A stretch of 64,000 nucleotides of DNA from Caldilineaceae bacterium. GTDB lineage: Bacteria > Chloroflexota > Anaerolineae > Caldilineales > Caldilineaceae. The notes beneath the pieces are model-generated. The model was not told where the DNA came from. It did no database searches and worked only from the letters and a program-made list of their open reading frames with translations. The position numbers and the translations under genes are program-made. The stretch spans positions 248,001 to 312,000 of the forward strand of contig JAJEDI010000055.1 in NCBI GenBank assembly GCA_022821585.1, given 5' to 3'. This document shows positions 34,294-43,680 of this stretch, one piece after another (position 1 is the stretch's first letter; each line of letters starts with the position of its first letter).

Positions 34294-34572
34294 GTGGCCA
34301 AAGTCTGGATTCCGCCGCTGCTGCGCTCGCTCACCGACGGTCAGCAGATCGTCGAAGCCGAGGGCGCATCGGTACGTGAGTTGGTCGCAGCCCTGGAGGA
34401 ACGTTTCCCGGGGATTGCCGATCGCATCATCGATGAAGGACGCATCCGGCCCGGCTGGACTGTTGCCGTTGACGGCGCCGTGCAAAATCGCGGCCTGCGC
34501 GCGGCCGTGGGACCGGACAGCGAAGTCCATTTCGTTCCCGCGATGACCGGCGGAAGTTCGGGCCGAATCTGA
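34294..34572 (+). CDS. MoaD/ThiS-like ubiquitin-fold protein
   Basis: Small beta-grasp protein (92 residues) starting at GTG 34294 with AGGAG upstream, two bases after the catalytic-subunit stop. It has the MoaD outline: 'VWIPPLLRSLTDG', 'SVRELVAALEERFPGIADRI', 'GWTVAVDGAVQN' and 'DSEVHFVPAMTGG'. Such proteins carry sulfur as a C-terminal thiocarboxylate for molybdopterin synthesis. Here the diglycine is not the last pair: five residues (SSGRI) follow it. Its position in the hydroxylase operon points to cofactor supply, but the tail is unusual and would need trimming or imply another role. Confidence 0.8.
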   Translation: MAKVWIPPLLRSLTDGQQIVEAEGASVRELVAALEERFPGIADRIIDEGRIRPGWTVAVDGAVQNRGLRAAVGPDSEVHFVPAMTGGSSGRI

Positions 34573-34647
34573 CCTGCCCAAAGAGTGAGACGGTCTCCTG
34601 GGCATTTCAGAGACCGCCCCGCTCCTGCCAAGTGATTTCATAATAGG

Positions 34648-34684
34648 AGACCCGGTAGCGACCGACCTGGCTGCCGGGTCTTTC
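34648..34684 (+). terminator. terminator of the molybdenum hydroxylase operon
   Basis: A 12-bp stem with one G-U pair (agacccggtagc / gctgccgggtct) and a 10-base loop, followed by a short T stretch. A weaker hairpin (tgccca ... tgggca then ttt, 34575-34607) stands just before it. Confidence 0.55.
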
Positions 34685-34796
34685 GATTGGACTCCGGGCC
34701 TGAGTCGGGCGCCAAACGCGTGGGTCCCGCTCAAAATCGAGATCTGGGGACCCGTCACCGCTACCGGAGCAACCCTGCCTTGAACTCACACACTTC

Positions 34797-36485
34797 ATGA
34801 CAAACGAGACTGAGCCGCCAAACAGCAAGAGGGACCAGATCAGCCTCGAGTGGTCACGCAAGCGTCTGACTGTCGAGCCCACCAACCCCCCTGCTACGCA
34901 ACTGGAATGCTACCCGCCGCGCAGCACCGGCGTGGGCAGAGCAGGACTCCTCCTCCATGGCGATAACTTCGATTCGCTCTCCTGGCTGCTGGCCAATGGC
35001 TATCGCGGCCGCGTCCGTCTGGTCTACTTGGATCCACCATATAACTCGAACCGCACCTATACCAGCCGTATTCGTCTCCGCGGTAAAGGGCAGCCCACCC
35101 TGGGCGAAGTCGCCGCATACGACGATGTCTGGCAACCGGGCGCATACCTCCAGTTTCTGGCAGACCGCCTGCTCCTCCTGCGCGAGCTGTTACACGAGGA
35201 CGGTACCCTCTGGTTGCACTGCGATCACCGCATGCAGGCACAGCTACTCCTCCTCCTGGCAGAGGTTTTCGGCTTTGAATCGCATCTCAATACTGTTTTT
35301 TGGCGTAGCCAGACGATGCGCGGGGCCAAAGTCCACGCCCGTTACTTTCCGCACAGTGCCCAGGCCATTCACATCTTCTGCAGCACGCCCAAAGGGCGTC
35401 CCACTTGGAATGCCCCCAAACGCGAGCTCGTCCTCACCGAGGAGGCCGCCGCCGCGCAGTATATGCGCGACGAACTCGGCTTCTTCCGCACATCCGACCC
35501 CGGTACATACAGCTTCGAGCGCCTGAAGGCTCTCTATGAAGAAGGGCGCCTCTACGCCCCGTTCGGCGGCGAGATCGTCGTCGATGAAAACGCGCAAAGA
35601 GTATTTGCGTCCAAGGGCGGAAACATTGGCGTCAAATACTACCTGAAGAAACGCGGGCGCAACCGCTACCTTCTCACGAGGCCGGTGGACAATCTCTGGG
35701 ACGACATCGCCGGGCTCGGCACCGTTCCCGGGGAGGATGAGAACTACCCTACCCAGAAGACCGAGAAGCTGCTGCAACGAGTCCTTGAGACCGCCTCTCA
35801 TCCCGGAGATCTGATTCTCGACCCTTTTGCCGGCTCCGGCACAACCTTGGCCGTCGCCCGCAAACTGGGCCGTGAGTGGATAGGTTGTGACAGTTCTTGG
35901 CTTGCCGTGCGTTCGGCAGCTTGCCGCCTGAGCCGGAACATCCATTCAGCAACTTCGGCCCCGTCAGTCGGTGTTGACTGCGCTAAACCCGGGCGAGGAG
36001 GCAAGGACGATGCCCCCCTTCACAAAGGCGGGTATCGCCTACTACGTGTCGGCGCTGGGGAATCCACGAAGGACGGCCCTCACCAATCTGGAACGACCGC
36101 GAGACCCAGCGCCAGGATCCGCTGCGAGCAAGCAGGCGGCCGGCTGACAGTTCGAATCGATGCGTTTCACAGCCCGCAGGTGGCCCGACTGACCGACGGG
36201 GCAAGGGTCTCGTTGCCCCGCGACTGGCGTGCGCAGGTGCGGGCAGTGCTAATCGATCCGGACTATTCCGGCGAATCACTTCAGGCAGCCCTGGTGGACG
36301 CACCCTTGGGCAAGAGCGGTCTTGTCGCAGGCATCTATACTTGTGACCAAGCCGTCAATTCCGGATTCCAGGAAAATGAACCCCCGCTGCAGAGAACTGT
36401 CGCCGTACTCATTGTCGACGTAGCTGGCCGCGAGCACCTCTTCCTGAACTCCGCAGGTGAAAATGGTCCCCTCCATTCAAACTGA
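34797..36485 (+). CDS. solitary DNA methyltransferase (beta-class, type III Mod-like)
   Basis: Site-specific DNA amino-methyltransferase of 562 residues, probably making N6-methyladenine. The catalytic motif 'VYLDPPYNSN' (DPPY at 79-82) comes before the SAM motif 'LDPFAGSGTTLAVARKLGREWIGCD' (about 341-365), the beta-class order found in type III Mod and related enzymes; 'LWLHCDHRM' lies near 140. The last 180 residues are not catalytic and may bind DNA or a partner. There is no restriction gene beside it, so it looks like an orphan or regulatory enzyme. It lies 114 bases before mutL. No clear ribosome site precedes ATG 34797, so the start is uncertain. Confidence 0.88.
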   Translation: MTNETEPPNSKRDQISLEWSRKRLTVEPTNPPATQLECYPPRSTGVGRAGLLLHGDNFDSLSWLLANGYRGRVRLVYLDPPYNSNRTYTSRIRLRGKGQPTLGEVAAYDDVWQPGAYLQFLADRLLLLRELLHEDGTLWLHCDHRMQAQLLLLLAEVFGFESHLNTVFWRSQTMRGAKVHARYFPHSAQAIHIFCSTPKGRPTWNAPKRELVLTEEAAAAQYMRDELGFFRTSDPGTYSFERLKALYEEGRLYAPFGGEIVVDENAQRVFASKGGNIGVKYYLKKRGRNRYLLTRPVDNLWDDIAGLGTVPGEDENYPTQKTEKLLQRVLETASHPGDLILDPFAGSGTTLAVARKLGREWIGCDSSWLAVRSAACRLSRNIHSATSAPSVGVDCAKPGRGGKDDAPLHKGGYRLLRVGAGESTKDGPHQSGTTARPSARIRCEQAGGRLTVRIDAFHSPQVARLTDGARVSLPRDWRAQVRAVLIDPDYSGESLQAALVDAPLGKSGLVAGIYTCDQAVNSGFQENEPPLQRTVAVLIVDVAGREHLFLNSAGENGPLHSN

Positions 36486-36581
36486 AGACCAGGCAGAACT
36501 TTCTGCCCGAACTTCGGCTGCACAATAGCGTCCTGTCGGCACCACTGTGAAGGCCTCCGCGCGAATGATCACGCGCAAAAA

Positions 36582-36600
36582 TGGTATACTTAGCAAACTA
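36582..36600 (+). promoter_or_regulatory. mutL promoter giving a leaderless mRNA
   Basis: TGGTATACT (36582-36590) is an extended -10. Transcription should begin about seven bases later, only two to four bases before the mutL ATG at 36600, and there is no ribosome site before that ATG. Confidence 0.5.
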
Positions 36601-38672
36601 TGGCCATTCAGCTGCTTTCCCAGGACGTAGCCGCCAAGATCGCCGCCGGTGAAGTGGTGGAACGCCCGGCAAATGTCGCCAAAGAGCTGATCGAGAACAG
36701 CCTCGATGCCGGCGCGACCGAGGTGCAAGTCGAGATCAGGGAAGGCGGACAGCGCCTTCTGCAGGTGACTGACGACGGGCACGGCATCTCCGCAGATGAG
36801 CTTCAGTTAGCTGTACAGCGGCACGCAACCAGCAAGCTGGACACCGCCGCCGACCTTGACTGTATCACCTCTTTCGGCTTCCGCGGTGAAGCCCTCTACA
36901 GTATTGCAGCGGTCAGCCAAATGACGCTCAGGAGTCGCCGCGCAGATGCCGAGTCCGGCCAGGAGTTGCGTATTGAAGGCGGAAAGGTCACCCGCAATCA
37001 ACCCGCCGGGCTGCCCGTCGGCACAGTCGTCACAGTCGAGAATATCTTTTTCAACACGCCTGCACGGCGCAAATTCCTGCGGCGTCCGGCAACGGAGGCC
37101 GGCAACATTGCAGCCATCGTCCAGCGCTACGCCCTGGCCTATCCCGCCTGCCGCTTCAAGCTCGTCACCGAAGGCAAGCTCTCCTTTTTCACCGAGGGCG
37201 CCGGCCGCGTCGACGAAGTGCTTGCCACAATTTACGGGCGGAACAATGCACAACAGATGATAGGCATAGGCCGTCTGCGCGAAGAAGGGGCAGCTCGCGA
37301 GCCGGGTGCTGCTCCCACCGAACAGGCAGGCGCCTTCTCGCGGGCGGAACAGCGGCCCGAAGAGGACGAAATCGATTTCATGTCAGAAGCCGCAGGCATT
37401 CCTGCTCCGGCGATTCAGCCGGCCGCCGGCCATTTGCATTCTGGCCAGGCGGCATCCACGTCATCTGCCCACTTCGAAGGCGTGAACGTCAGCGGCTACG
37501 TCAGTTCCCTGTCCCTCACACGCCCCACACGCGCCCAGATCAACCTCTTCATCAACAGGCGCTACGTCGAAGATCGAAGCCTCACCCATGCCGTTGTTCA
37601 GGCCTACCACACCTTGCTTCCGGTTGGCCGTTTCCCGCTAGCAGTGCTATTTGTCGAACTGCCTCCTTCCCAGGTCGACGTAAACGTACATCCGCGCAAG
37701 ACGGAGGTGCGTTTCGTCAACGCCAACAGGCTCTTCAGCACTGTCCAGCGTACCGTCCGCCGGGCGGTTATCGACAGCATTGGCGTACCGTCCGTGGAAC
37801 TGGGCGACGTGGGCGGACGACCCGCAGAATCAGGCTCCGATTGGCCCGGCCAAGACCCCGGACAACAAGATCCTGACCACCTGCGTCACACCTGCTGGTC
37901 TGCCCGTCGCCACGCGATTCTCAACGCCGGCGTCAATATACAGCCTGCAATGCCTTTCGAGCTTCCTGCCGCTGACCAGCCTGGCGTGTACCCACAATTA
38001 GGTGCGCCCGGCACGCCACCTGAAGATTCACCGCCTTCGGCTGCCCGTGAACCGGATTCGGCCCACCGTCACGACGAGGAGGCGCTGCCTCCGCTTCGTG
38101 TAGTTGGCCAAGCCGGGGCAACGTATGTTGTCGCCGAAGGGCCGGAGGGGCTGTATCTCATCGATCAGCACGCCGCCCACGAGAGGATTCTGTACGAAAA
38201 ATATATGGCCCAACGCCAAAGCGGCGGTACAGAAGGTGGCGTTGCCCGCCAGGGCCTGTTGACTCCGATCTCGGTCCATGTGGGCGATGCCCGCGCCGGT
38301 CTGGTGGCCCAACATTTGAACGCATTGAACGCAATCGGGTTTGGTGTCGAACATTTCGGCGGCGATACATTCCTTGTACGCGCCGTACCCGGAGTCCTGT
38401 CGAACCAGGATTCCGAACGCGCTCTCGATGAGATTGTGCAGGGCCTGGCGGAGAGCAGGGACCTCGTGGGGGAGGAGTTGGAGGCGCGCCTGGTCAAAAT
38501 GGTGTGCAAGCGAGCGTCAATCAAGGCGGGCCAGATTCTGAGCGACATCGAGATGAAGGAACTGGTGCGGCAGTTGGAAAAGTGCCGGGCCCCGCGCACA
38601 TGTCCTCACGGACGACCCACAATGCTGAAACTGAGCGCCGGCGAACTGGAGCGGGCCTTCAAACGGACGTAG
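36600..38672 (+). CDS. mutL: DNA mismatch repair protein MutL (endonuclease type)
   Basis: Mismatch repair ATPase and nicking endonuclease, 690 residues. The GHKL ATPase is clear: 'IAAGEVVERPANVAKELIENSLDAG' split around 15-39, 'DDGHGI' near 58, 'HATSKL' and 'TSFGFRGEALYSI' near 90-103. The C-terminal dimerisation domain carries the metal motif 'LIDQHAAHERILYEK' near 520-534, 'CKRASIKAG' and 'CPHGRP', so the protein should nick DNA itself, as in bacteria without MutH. Extra low-complexity stretches lie in the transducer domain (about 225-290) and in the linker (about 400-490). No mutS in the window. A DNA methyltransferase gene precedes it. Confidence 0.97.
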   Translation: MAIQLLSQDVAAKIAAGEVVERPANVAKELIENSLDAGATEVQVEIREGGQRLLQVTDDGHGISADELQLAVQRHATSKLDTAADLDCITSFGFRGEALYSIAAVSQMTLRSRRADAESGQELRIEGGKVTRNQPAGLPVGTVVTVENIFFNTPARRKFLRRPATEAGNIAAIVQRYALAYPACRFKLVTEGKLSFFTEGAGRVDEVLATIYGRNNAQQMIGIGRLREEGAAREPGAAPTEQAGAFSRAEQRPEEDEIDFMSEAAGIPAPAIQPAAGHLHSGQAASTSSAHFEGVNVSGYVSSLSLTRPTRAQINLFINRRYVEDRSLTHAVVQAYHTLLPVGRFPLAVLFVELPPSQVDVNVHPRKTEVRFVNANRLFSTVQRTVRRAVIDSIGVPSVELGDVGGRPAESGSDWPGQDPGQQDPDHLRHTCWSARRHAILNAGVNIQPAMPFELPAADQPGVYPQLGAPGTPPEDSPPSAAREPDSAHRHDEEALPPLRVVGQAGATYVVAEGPEGLYLIDQHAAHERILYEKYMAQRQSGGTEGGVARQGLLTPISVHVGDARAGLVAQHLNALNAIGFGVEHFGGDTFLVRAVPGVLSNQDSERALDEIVQGLAESRDLVGEELEARLVKMVCKRASIKAGQILSDIEMKELVRQLEKCRAPRTCPHGRPTMLKLSAGELERAFKRT

Positions 38673-38769
38673 CGCTAACAATCCTCTCTACTTCGCGAAG
38701 ACACCTGTCACGCTGTTCCATCTAAACACACAAAAAACCTGCTCGTTTTGTGTTGTGGACTCTTTGGTG

Positions 38770-38778
38770 TGCTATACT
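38770..38778 (+). promoter_or_regulatory. extended -10 promoter upstream of the YdjM-like gene
   Basis: TGCTATACT, nearly the same as the elements before mutL and the molybdenum hydroxylase genes, without a good -35 at normal spacing. Leader of about 85 bases before ATG 38871. Confidence 0.45.
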
Positions 38779-38870
38779 GAAAGGTGGCGCTCCAAAATTC
38801 CGCAACCATTTTGCGGGTTCCAACTGTATCCCCGTGCAGTTGGATGTCGGACGTCCTTTGTTGAAATCGG

Positions 38871-39410
38871 ATGTACCACGTGCTTCAATTCGCCGGCCTG
38901 GACGTACTGACTGTTGCGATTGGCTTCGCTTGCTTCGCTTTGGGGGCGTGGCTGGGAACCCTTTTCCCGGACATCGACAGATTCAGGTTTTTCCGCCTTC
39001 GCCACAGGTCAATCGTCACCCACAGCTTCCTGATGCCCGCCCTGTTATGGGCCGGCTTGGCCCTCACATCAAGTGAATGGGCCGAATGGCTGGTCACCGG
39101 ATTCGCGGCCGGCGTAGCCCTGCATTTGGCTTTTGACCTCTTTCCTGGAAAGTGGCGCGGCTTCGCCCTCGTAGACGTGCCAAAACTGGGGCGCTGCACA
39201 AGATCGCTCTCCACCATTCTGTTGTTCTCCAATCTCTTCTTGTGCGTGATCCTTTCCGTGTCCATCTTTCCTGAACATGGTCTTGCCGGTGTGCTCGCAT
39301 ACAGCGCCACACTCGCAGCCCTCTACTCTTACGGGATTTGGGCGAAAAAGGAACATTTCGCCGCCGGCCACCTGATGACCATACTTACTCTGGGCGGCGA
39401 CGCCCTTTAG
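38871..39410 (+). CDS. YdjM-like membrane-bound metal-dependent hydrolase family protein
   Basis: Integral membrane protein of 179 residues with about four or five hydrophobic helices. Residues 25-62 hold the family pattern of a small acidic and histidine-rich site: 'GTLFPDIDRFRFFRLRHRSIVTHSF', cited here in pieces as PDID, LRHR and THS. This matches the YdjM/DUF457 group annotated as membrane-bound metal-dependent hydrolases; the reaction is unknown. It has its own promoter and lies 37 bases before the trigger factor gene on the same strand. Confidence 0.7.
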   Translation: MYHVLQFAGLDVLTVAIGFACFALGAWLGTLFPDIDRFRFFRLRHRSIVTHSFLMPALLWAGLALTSSEWAEWLVTGFAAGVALHLAFDLFPGKWRGFALVDVPKLGRCTRSLSTILLFSNLFLCVILSVSIFPEHGLAGVLAYSATLAALYSYGIWAKKEHFAAGHLMTILTLGGDAL

Positions 39411-39447
39411 GCTCCTGCTATCAAGATATAATGAGAGGCAAGGTACG

Positions 39448-40938
39448 ATGACATTGACCGTTTCCACAGAACCATTGGAAAGCCGCCAACTCGCAATGAC
39501 AATCGAGGTTGCCGAAGAGCGCATCGATCAAGAGATGCGTAAGGCAGCCCGCAAAATCGCCCAACAGGTGCGCATTCCCGGCTTTCGCAAGGGCCGCGTG
39601 CCCTTCCATATCTTGCTTCAATTCGTGGGTCGAGAGGCGATCGTCAACGAGTTTGTCGACGAACTGGGCCAGGAGGTCTACAAGGAGGCACTCGAGCAGG
39701 AGGGGCTGGAGCCTTTCTTCGTAGGAAGTCTTGACAATGTTGACATGGAGCAGGCCGTTCGCTTCCACCTCACCATCCCTCTCCCGCCTGAGGTAAGTCT
39801 GGGTGACTATCGTGGCATGCGCGTTGAAGAAGAGGATGTCGAGGCCGACGAAGTACAGGTACAGGAACGCGTCCAGGCCATTCTCGAACAAAACGCCGAC
39901 TACGTTGAGGCCGACCGCCCCAGCCAGTACGGCGATTTGATGACAATCGATCTGAAGGGCGTCGCCCTGGATGACGACGGCAACGAAACCGAAACTGTCG
40001 TCTTCAACGAAGAAGACTGGGATGTAACCCCAGACCAGGAAAACCCGATGGAACCGGCCGGACTGGATGAGGAATTGGTGGGACTGACACCTGGCGAAGA
40101 AAAAAGTTTCGAGATCGCATGGCCGGAAGACAGTCCCAGCATGCACGCCGGCAGCACCGTCCGTTTTTCGGTACAAGTCCACAAGACGCAGGCTTTCGAA
40201 ACACCGGCTGAACTGACAGATGAGATCGCACAGAATTTCGGCCCCGACTTTGAGACCGCCGCAGACCTGCTCGACGACCTTCGTGAAAACGCCCTGCAGG
40301 AGGCCGCACAACAGGCGGAAAACGAACATGTCCAGAAAGTTCTGCAGGAACTGGTCGACATCAGCGACCTCGCCTATCCACCTGTAGCCGTGGACCTCGA
40401 AATCGACCGCCTGGTGCGCAATTTCGATATGCGAATCCGCCAGATGGGATTGCAGGGAATGGAGCAGTACCTGGAGATGTCAGGCCAGACGATTGAAGAC
40501 TATCGCGAATCGCTGCGCGAGGATGCCGAAAAGTCACTGCAGATCGAGTTGGCCTTGGCCGAGCTCTCAACGTGCGAAAAGCTGGCCGTCAGCGAAGAAG
40601 AGTTTGAAACACACATCGGCGAAGTGGCCGCCCCTCTGCCGGAGGACGCTGATGAGGAAGCGGTGAAGTCACGCAATGACATGCTCGAAATGATGCGGGC
40701 CGAACATAGCCGCCCACTCATCGAAAGCGAAATCCTCCGAGAAAAATCGGTCAACTTGCTCCTGGCGATCGCCCGCGGCGAAGAAATCCCCGAACCCGAA
40801 GAGGACGAGAGCGATTCCGAGGAGGATGAGCAGTCCACTGCCGAAGCCTCCACGCAAACAGCTGCAGCAGCCGAGTCCGAGCAGGGCGAAGAGGCGGATG
40901 AAGCTGAGGCAGCAACGGAAGAGTCCGCAGACGCCTGA
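39448..40938 (+). CDS. tig: trigger factor
   Basis: Ribosome-bound chaperone and peptidyl-prolyl isomerase, 496 residues. The ribosome-binding signature is in the N-terminal domain ('IPGFRKGRVPFHILLQFVGR' near residues 48-67), followed by the FKBP domain near 150-245 and the C-terminal arm domain to about 450. The last 50 residues are mostly Glu, Asp, Ser and Ala, an acidic disordered tail. ATG 39448 has AAGG upstream; a TATAAT at 39427-39432 suggests its own short-leader promoter. Followed by clpP and clpX, the common tig-clpP-clpX order. Confidence 0.97.
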   Translation: MTLTVSTEPLESRQLAMTIEVAEERIDQEMRKAARKIAQQVRIPGFRKGRVPFHILLQFVGREAIVNEFVDELGQEVYKEALEQEGLEPFFVGSLDNVDMEQAVRFHLTIPLPPEVSLGDYRGMRVEEEDVEADEVQVQERVQAILEQNADYVEADRPSQYGDLMTIDLKGVALDDDGNETETVVFNEEDWDVTPDQENPMEPAGLDEELVGLTPGEEKSFEIAWPEDSPSMHAGSTVRFSVQVHKTQAFETPAELTDEIAQNFGPDFETAADLLDDLRENALQEAAQQAENEHVQKVLQELVDISDLAYPPVAVDLEIDRLVRNFDMRIRQMGLQGMEQYLEMSGQTIEDYRESLREDAEKSLQIELALAELSTCEKLAVSEEEFETHIGEVAAPLPEDADEEAVKSRNDMLEMMRAEHSRPLIESEILREKSVNLLLAIARGEEIPEPEEDESDSEEDEQSTAEASTQTAAAAESEQGEEADEAEAATEESADA

Positions 40939-41102
40939 GAACGACGCAAACGAAAGTCTAATGCAGAATAGAGCGGACCCTACATTTCTCGTCGTTTTCA
41001 ACGATTACAATGCGCACTGTTCCAATCAGTCGGTCGGCCCCGCCGCCGGCTGAACCAGGGTCCGTATACGTCGATATCATCAGCCGAAAAGAGGAGTTTC
41101 CG

Positions 41103-41900
41103 ATGTTCAATCCTTTTGAAGAAAAGTTCTCGGCCCAGGGGTCGCAGCCACACAATCAAACGCAATCGAACGACTGGTCCAGCCTTCCCGGCAGCCAGTT
41201 TGGGACGGGCAGCCTTTCCCCGTCGAACATCGTTCCGATGGTAATCGAGAGTACTGGCCGCGGTGAGCGGGCCTATGACATCTACAGCCTCCTGCTGAAG
41301 GAGCGCATCATCTTTCTCGGTATGCCCCTTTCCGATCAGGTTGCCAATCTGATCGTCGCCCAGCTTCTCTATCTGAATTCCGAAGACCCGAATCAGCCGA
41401 TCCAGATGTTTATTCACAGCCCGGGCGGCCTCATTTACGCCGGCCTGGCCATCTATGACACCATGAAGATGATTCAGACCCCGATTCATACCTTCGCTGT
41501 CGGCGTTACCGCCAGCATGGGCACTGTACTGCTCTGCTCCGGCACTAAGGGCAAACGCTACGCTCTGCCCCACGCCACCATCCACATGCACCCCGCCGGC
41601 GGCGGCGCACAGGGCTACACCGAGGATGTGCGCATCGCCTTGAGAGAGCAGGAACGCCTTCAGACCCAGCTATTCCATATCGTGGGTCAACAGACCGGTC
41701 ACGACTGGCAGGAGATCGAAGAGATCTTCCAGCGCGACCGCTGGATGAACGCGATCGAAGCCCGCGACTTCGGCATCGTCGATGAGGTCCTCGGCGACAG
41801 CAGCGACATCGTCTCCGTCGTGGACGGTCGGGTAAACGTACCGAACGAAAACGGCACCGAGCCTGCTACCGAAGCGGCAGAAGACAAAAAGGACAAATAG
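41103..41900 (+). CDS. clpP: ATP-dependent Clp protease proteolytic subunit
   Basis: Barrel-shaped serine peptidase of the ClpXP protease, 265 residues. The triad is Ser138 ('GVTASMG'), His in 'TIHMHPAGG' (His163 by alignment) and Asp212 ('QRDRWM'). '[18 protein letters not shown]' marks the substrate groove. About 45 residues precede the core, longer than usual, and a Glu-rich tail of about 25 residues follows, so processing of the N terminus is possible. ATG 41103 is chosen because AGGAG is directly upstream; an open frame to 41010 lacks such a signal. clpX lies 136 bases downstream. Confidence 0.96.
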   Translation: MFNPFEEKFSAQGSQPHNQTQSNDWSSLPGSQFGTGSLSPSNIVPMVIESTGRGERAYDIYSLLLKERIIFLGMPLSDQVANLIVAQLLYLNSEDPNQPIQMFIHSPGGLIYAGLAIYDTMKMIQTPIHTFAVGVTASMGTVLLCSGTKGKRYALPHATIHMHPAGGGAQGYTEDVRIALREQERLQTQLFHIVGQQTGHDWQEIEEIFQRDRWMNAIEARDFGIVDEVLGDSSDIVSVVDGRVNVPNENGTEPATEAAEDKKDK

Positions 41901-41959
41901 CACAGACTGGAGGATGAGGCAGCCGTATCTACAATTAGACTGGCTGCTCTCTCCGGGAA

Positions 41960-41996
41960 GCCGGAGGTCTCAAGTTTCGAATCCTGAGACCCCGGC
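41960..41996 (+). promoter_or_regulatory. clpP-clpX intergenic hairpin
   Basis: A 12-bp stem with a single bulged A (gccgg-a-ggtctca paired with tgagacc-ccggc) and a 12-base loop. No T-run follows. A second small hairpin acagga/tcctgt (42013-42030) covers the AGGA before clpX. The two could lower clpX translation or separate the two messages. Confidence 0.5.
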
Positions 41997-42036
41997 TGTG
42001 CCCTGACTGAGGACAGGAAAAGTATCCTGTAACGCG

Positions 42037-43539
42037 ATGAACGTATGCTCCTTTTGCGGCAACGAGGAATCAGAAGCCCAGCGTCTGATCGCCGGTGACG
42101 ATGATGTCCACATCTGTGACGAGTGTGTCCGCCTCAGTGCCGAAATCCTCGAAGAAGAAGGTGTAGGCGAAAGCGGAGTCTCAAGCAAGTCCGCTCAACT
42201 TGCTGCCAGGCGGGTGCCTAGTCCGCGCGAAATCGTCCAAAGCCTGAATCAATACGTAATCGGTCAGAATCGCGCCAAGAAGGTGCTGTCAGTCGCCGTT
42301 TACAACCACTATAAGCGGATATTCGGCAGCAGCCGCTCGGTCGGTCGAAGCTGGCGCGAGAGCCAGCCCGTGCACGAGCAGGACAACAGGGATCCCCCTC
42401 CCAGCCACGAAGCGGAATCCCCCCCCAAACACGACGTTCAGGACAGCCAGGAGGAGCAGGTCGAGCTTGCCAAAAGCAATGTACTCCTGATCGGCCCCAC
42501 CGGCAGCGGCAAGACCCTGATGGCGCAGATACTTGCAAGGCTTCTCGACGTTCCATTCACCATCGCCGACGCCACCAGCCTGACCGAAGCCGGATACGTA
42601 GGCGAAGACGTCGAAAGCCTTCTCGTCGGTCTGCTGCAGGCTGCCGACTGGGATGCCGACAGGGCCGCAAGCGGCATCGTCTACATCGACGAGATCGACA
42701 AGATCGCTCGCAAGGCAGGCGACAATCCCAGCATCACCCGTGACGTGAGCGGCGAGGGCGTTCAGCAGGCCCTGCTCAAGATTGTCGAGGGCACGACAGT
42801 CAACGTGCCGCCCACGACGGGGCGTAAACATCCCCACCAGGAGTTTATCCCCCTCGACACCCGCAATATCCTCTTTATTCTGGGTGGCGCATTCGTTGGG
42901 CTGGCCGAAATGGTGCGCAGAAGAATGCGCCGCCGCGCCGGCCTGGGATTCGTGGACGACGAATCGGAGTTGGATCCGATTGGCCGGCCAACGGAAGAGG
43001 ACCGAATCGACGAATCGCCGCTACCCGAAGGGCTGACCGAGCGTCAACGTGAACTGAAGATCCGCCGCCTCGAAAAAGAAGGGCGGGATGAGAGCCGCTT
43101 GCTGCAACAAGCAATGCCTGACGACCTGCTTCAATACGGCCTGATCCCGGAATTTGTCGGACGCGTTCCTGTTGTAGTCAGTCTGGATGCGCTCGACCGG
43201 GAAGTCCTGGTCGAGATTCTCACGCGTCCAAAGAACAGCATCGTCCGTCAGTTCCAGCAGCTCTTCGCGATGGACGAGGTGGAGTTGGAGTTTGAACCGG
43301 AATCACTCATGGCGGCCGCAACGCAGGCATATATGCGCCGCACCGGGGCCAGAGGGTTGCGTTCGATTGTCGAGGAAGCCCTGCTGGATGTAATGTACGA
43401 GATTCCCGGCCGCGAAGAGGTCGCCCGCTGTGTAGTAAGCCGCGAGGTCTTTGAAGACGGCGCGCTGCCCCGGCTTTACGGCGCCCAGGGTCAACAGGTT
43501 CTCTTCCCCAACGATCAAGAGCTCGACGCAGCCGCCTGA
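42037..43539 (+). CDS. clpX: ATP-dependent Clp protease ATP-binding subunit ClpX
   Basis: AAA+ unfoldase that recognises proteins and feeds them to ClpP, 500 residues against about 420 in most bacteria. The N-terminal zinc finger is 'CSFCGNEE...HICDECVRL'; Walker A '[11 protein letters not shown]', pore loop 'GYVGED', Walker B '[10 protein letters not shown]', 'GRKHPHQEF' and the arginine region '[13 protein letters not shown]' are all present. The ClpP-docking loop reads LGF in place of the usual IGF. The extra length is in two places: about 45 polar residues before the Walker A region (near 95-145) and about 50 charged residues just after the LGF loop (near 305-355). Confidence 0.95.
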   Translation: MNVCSFCGNEESEAQRLIAGDDDVHICDECVRLSAEILEEEGVGESGVSSKSAQLAARRVPSPREIVQSLNQYVIGQNRAKKVLSVAVYNHYKRIFGSSRSVGRSWRESQPVHEQDNRDPPPSHEAESPPKHDVQDSQEEQVELAKSNVLLIGPTGSGKTLMAQILARLLDVPFTIADATSLTEAGYVGEDVESLLVGLLQAADWDADRAASGIVYIDEIDKIARKAGDNPSITRDVSGEGVQQALLKIVEGTTVNVPPTTGRKHPHQEFIPLDTRNILFILGGAFVGLAEMVRRRMRRRAGLGFVDDESELDPIGRPTEEDRIDESPLPEGLTERQRELKIRRLEKEGRDESRLLQQAMPDDLLQYGLIPEFVGRVPVVVSLDALDREVLVEILTRPKNSIVRQFQQLFAMDEVELEFEPESLMAAATQAYMRRTGARGLRSIVEEALLDVMYEIPGREEVARCVVSREVFEDGALPRLYGAQGQQVLFPNDQELDAAA

Positions 43540-43680
43540 TCACAACCCACTATCTTCGGCAAGCAGCGACGCCTGAATCGGGAACAGGCCTCCTGAGAAG
43601 GCGTCCGCTCAAGAACATGGAGTCTCCCCTACGATCGATTGATAGAGGAACTCCTGCGCTCACTTGTCCGACGGGGTCCC

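Noticed and set aside
41960-41996. tRNA-like T-arm (TTCGAATCC) between clpP and clpX
   Set aside because: The flanking bases do not make a T stem, and no acceptor or anticodon arms can be drawn; it is a simple hairpin loop.
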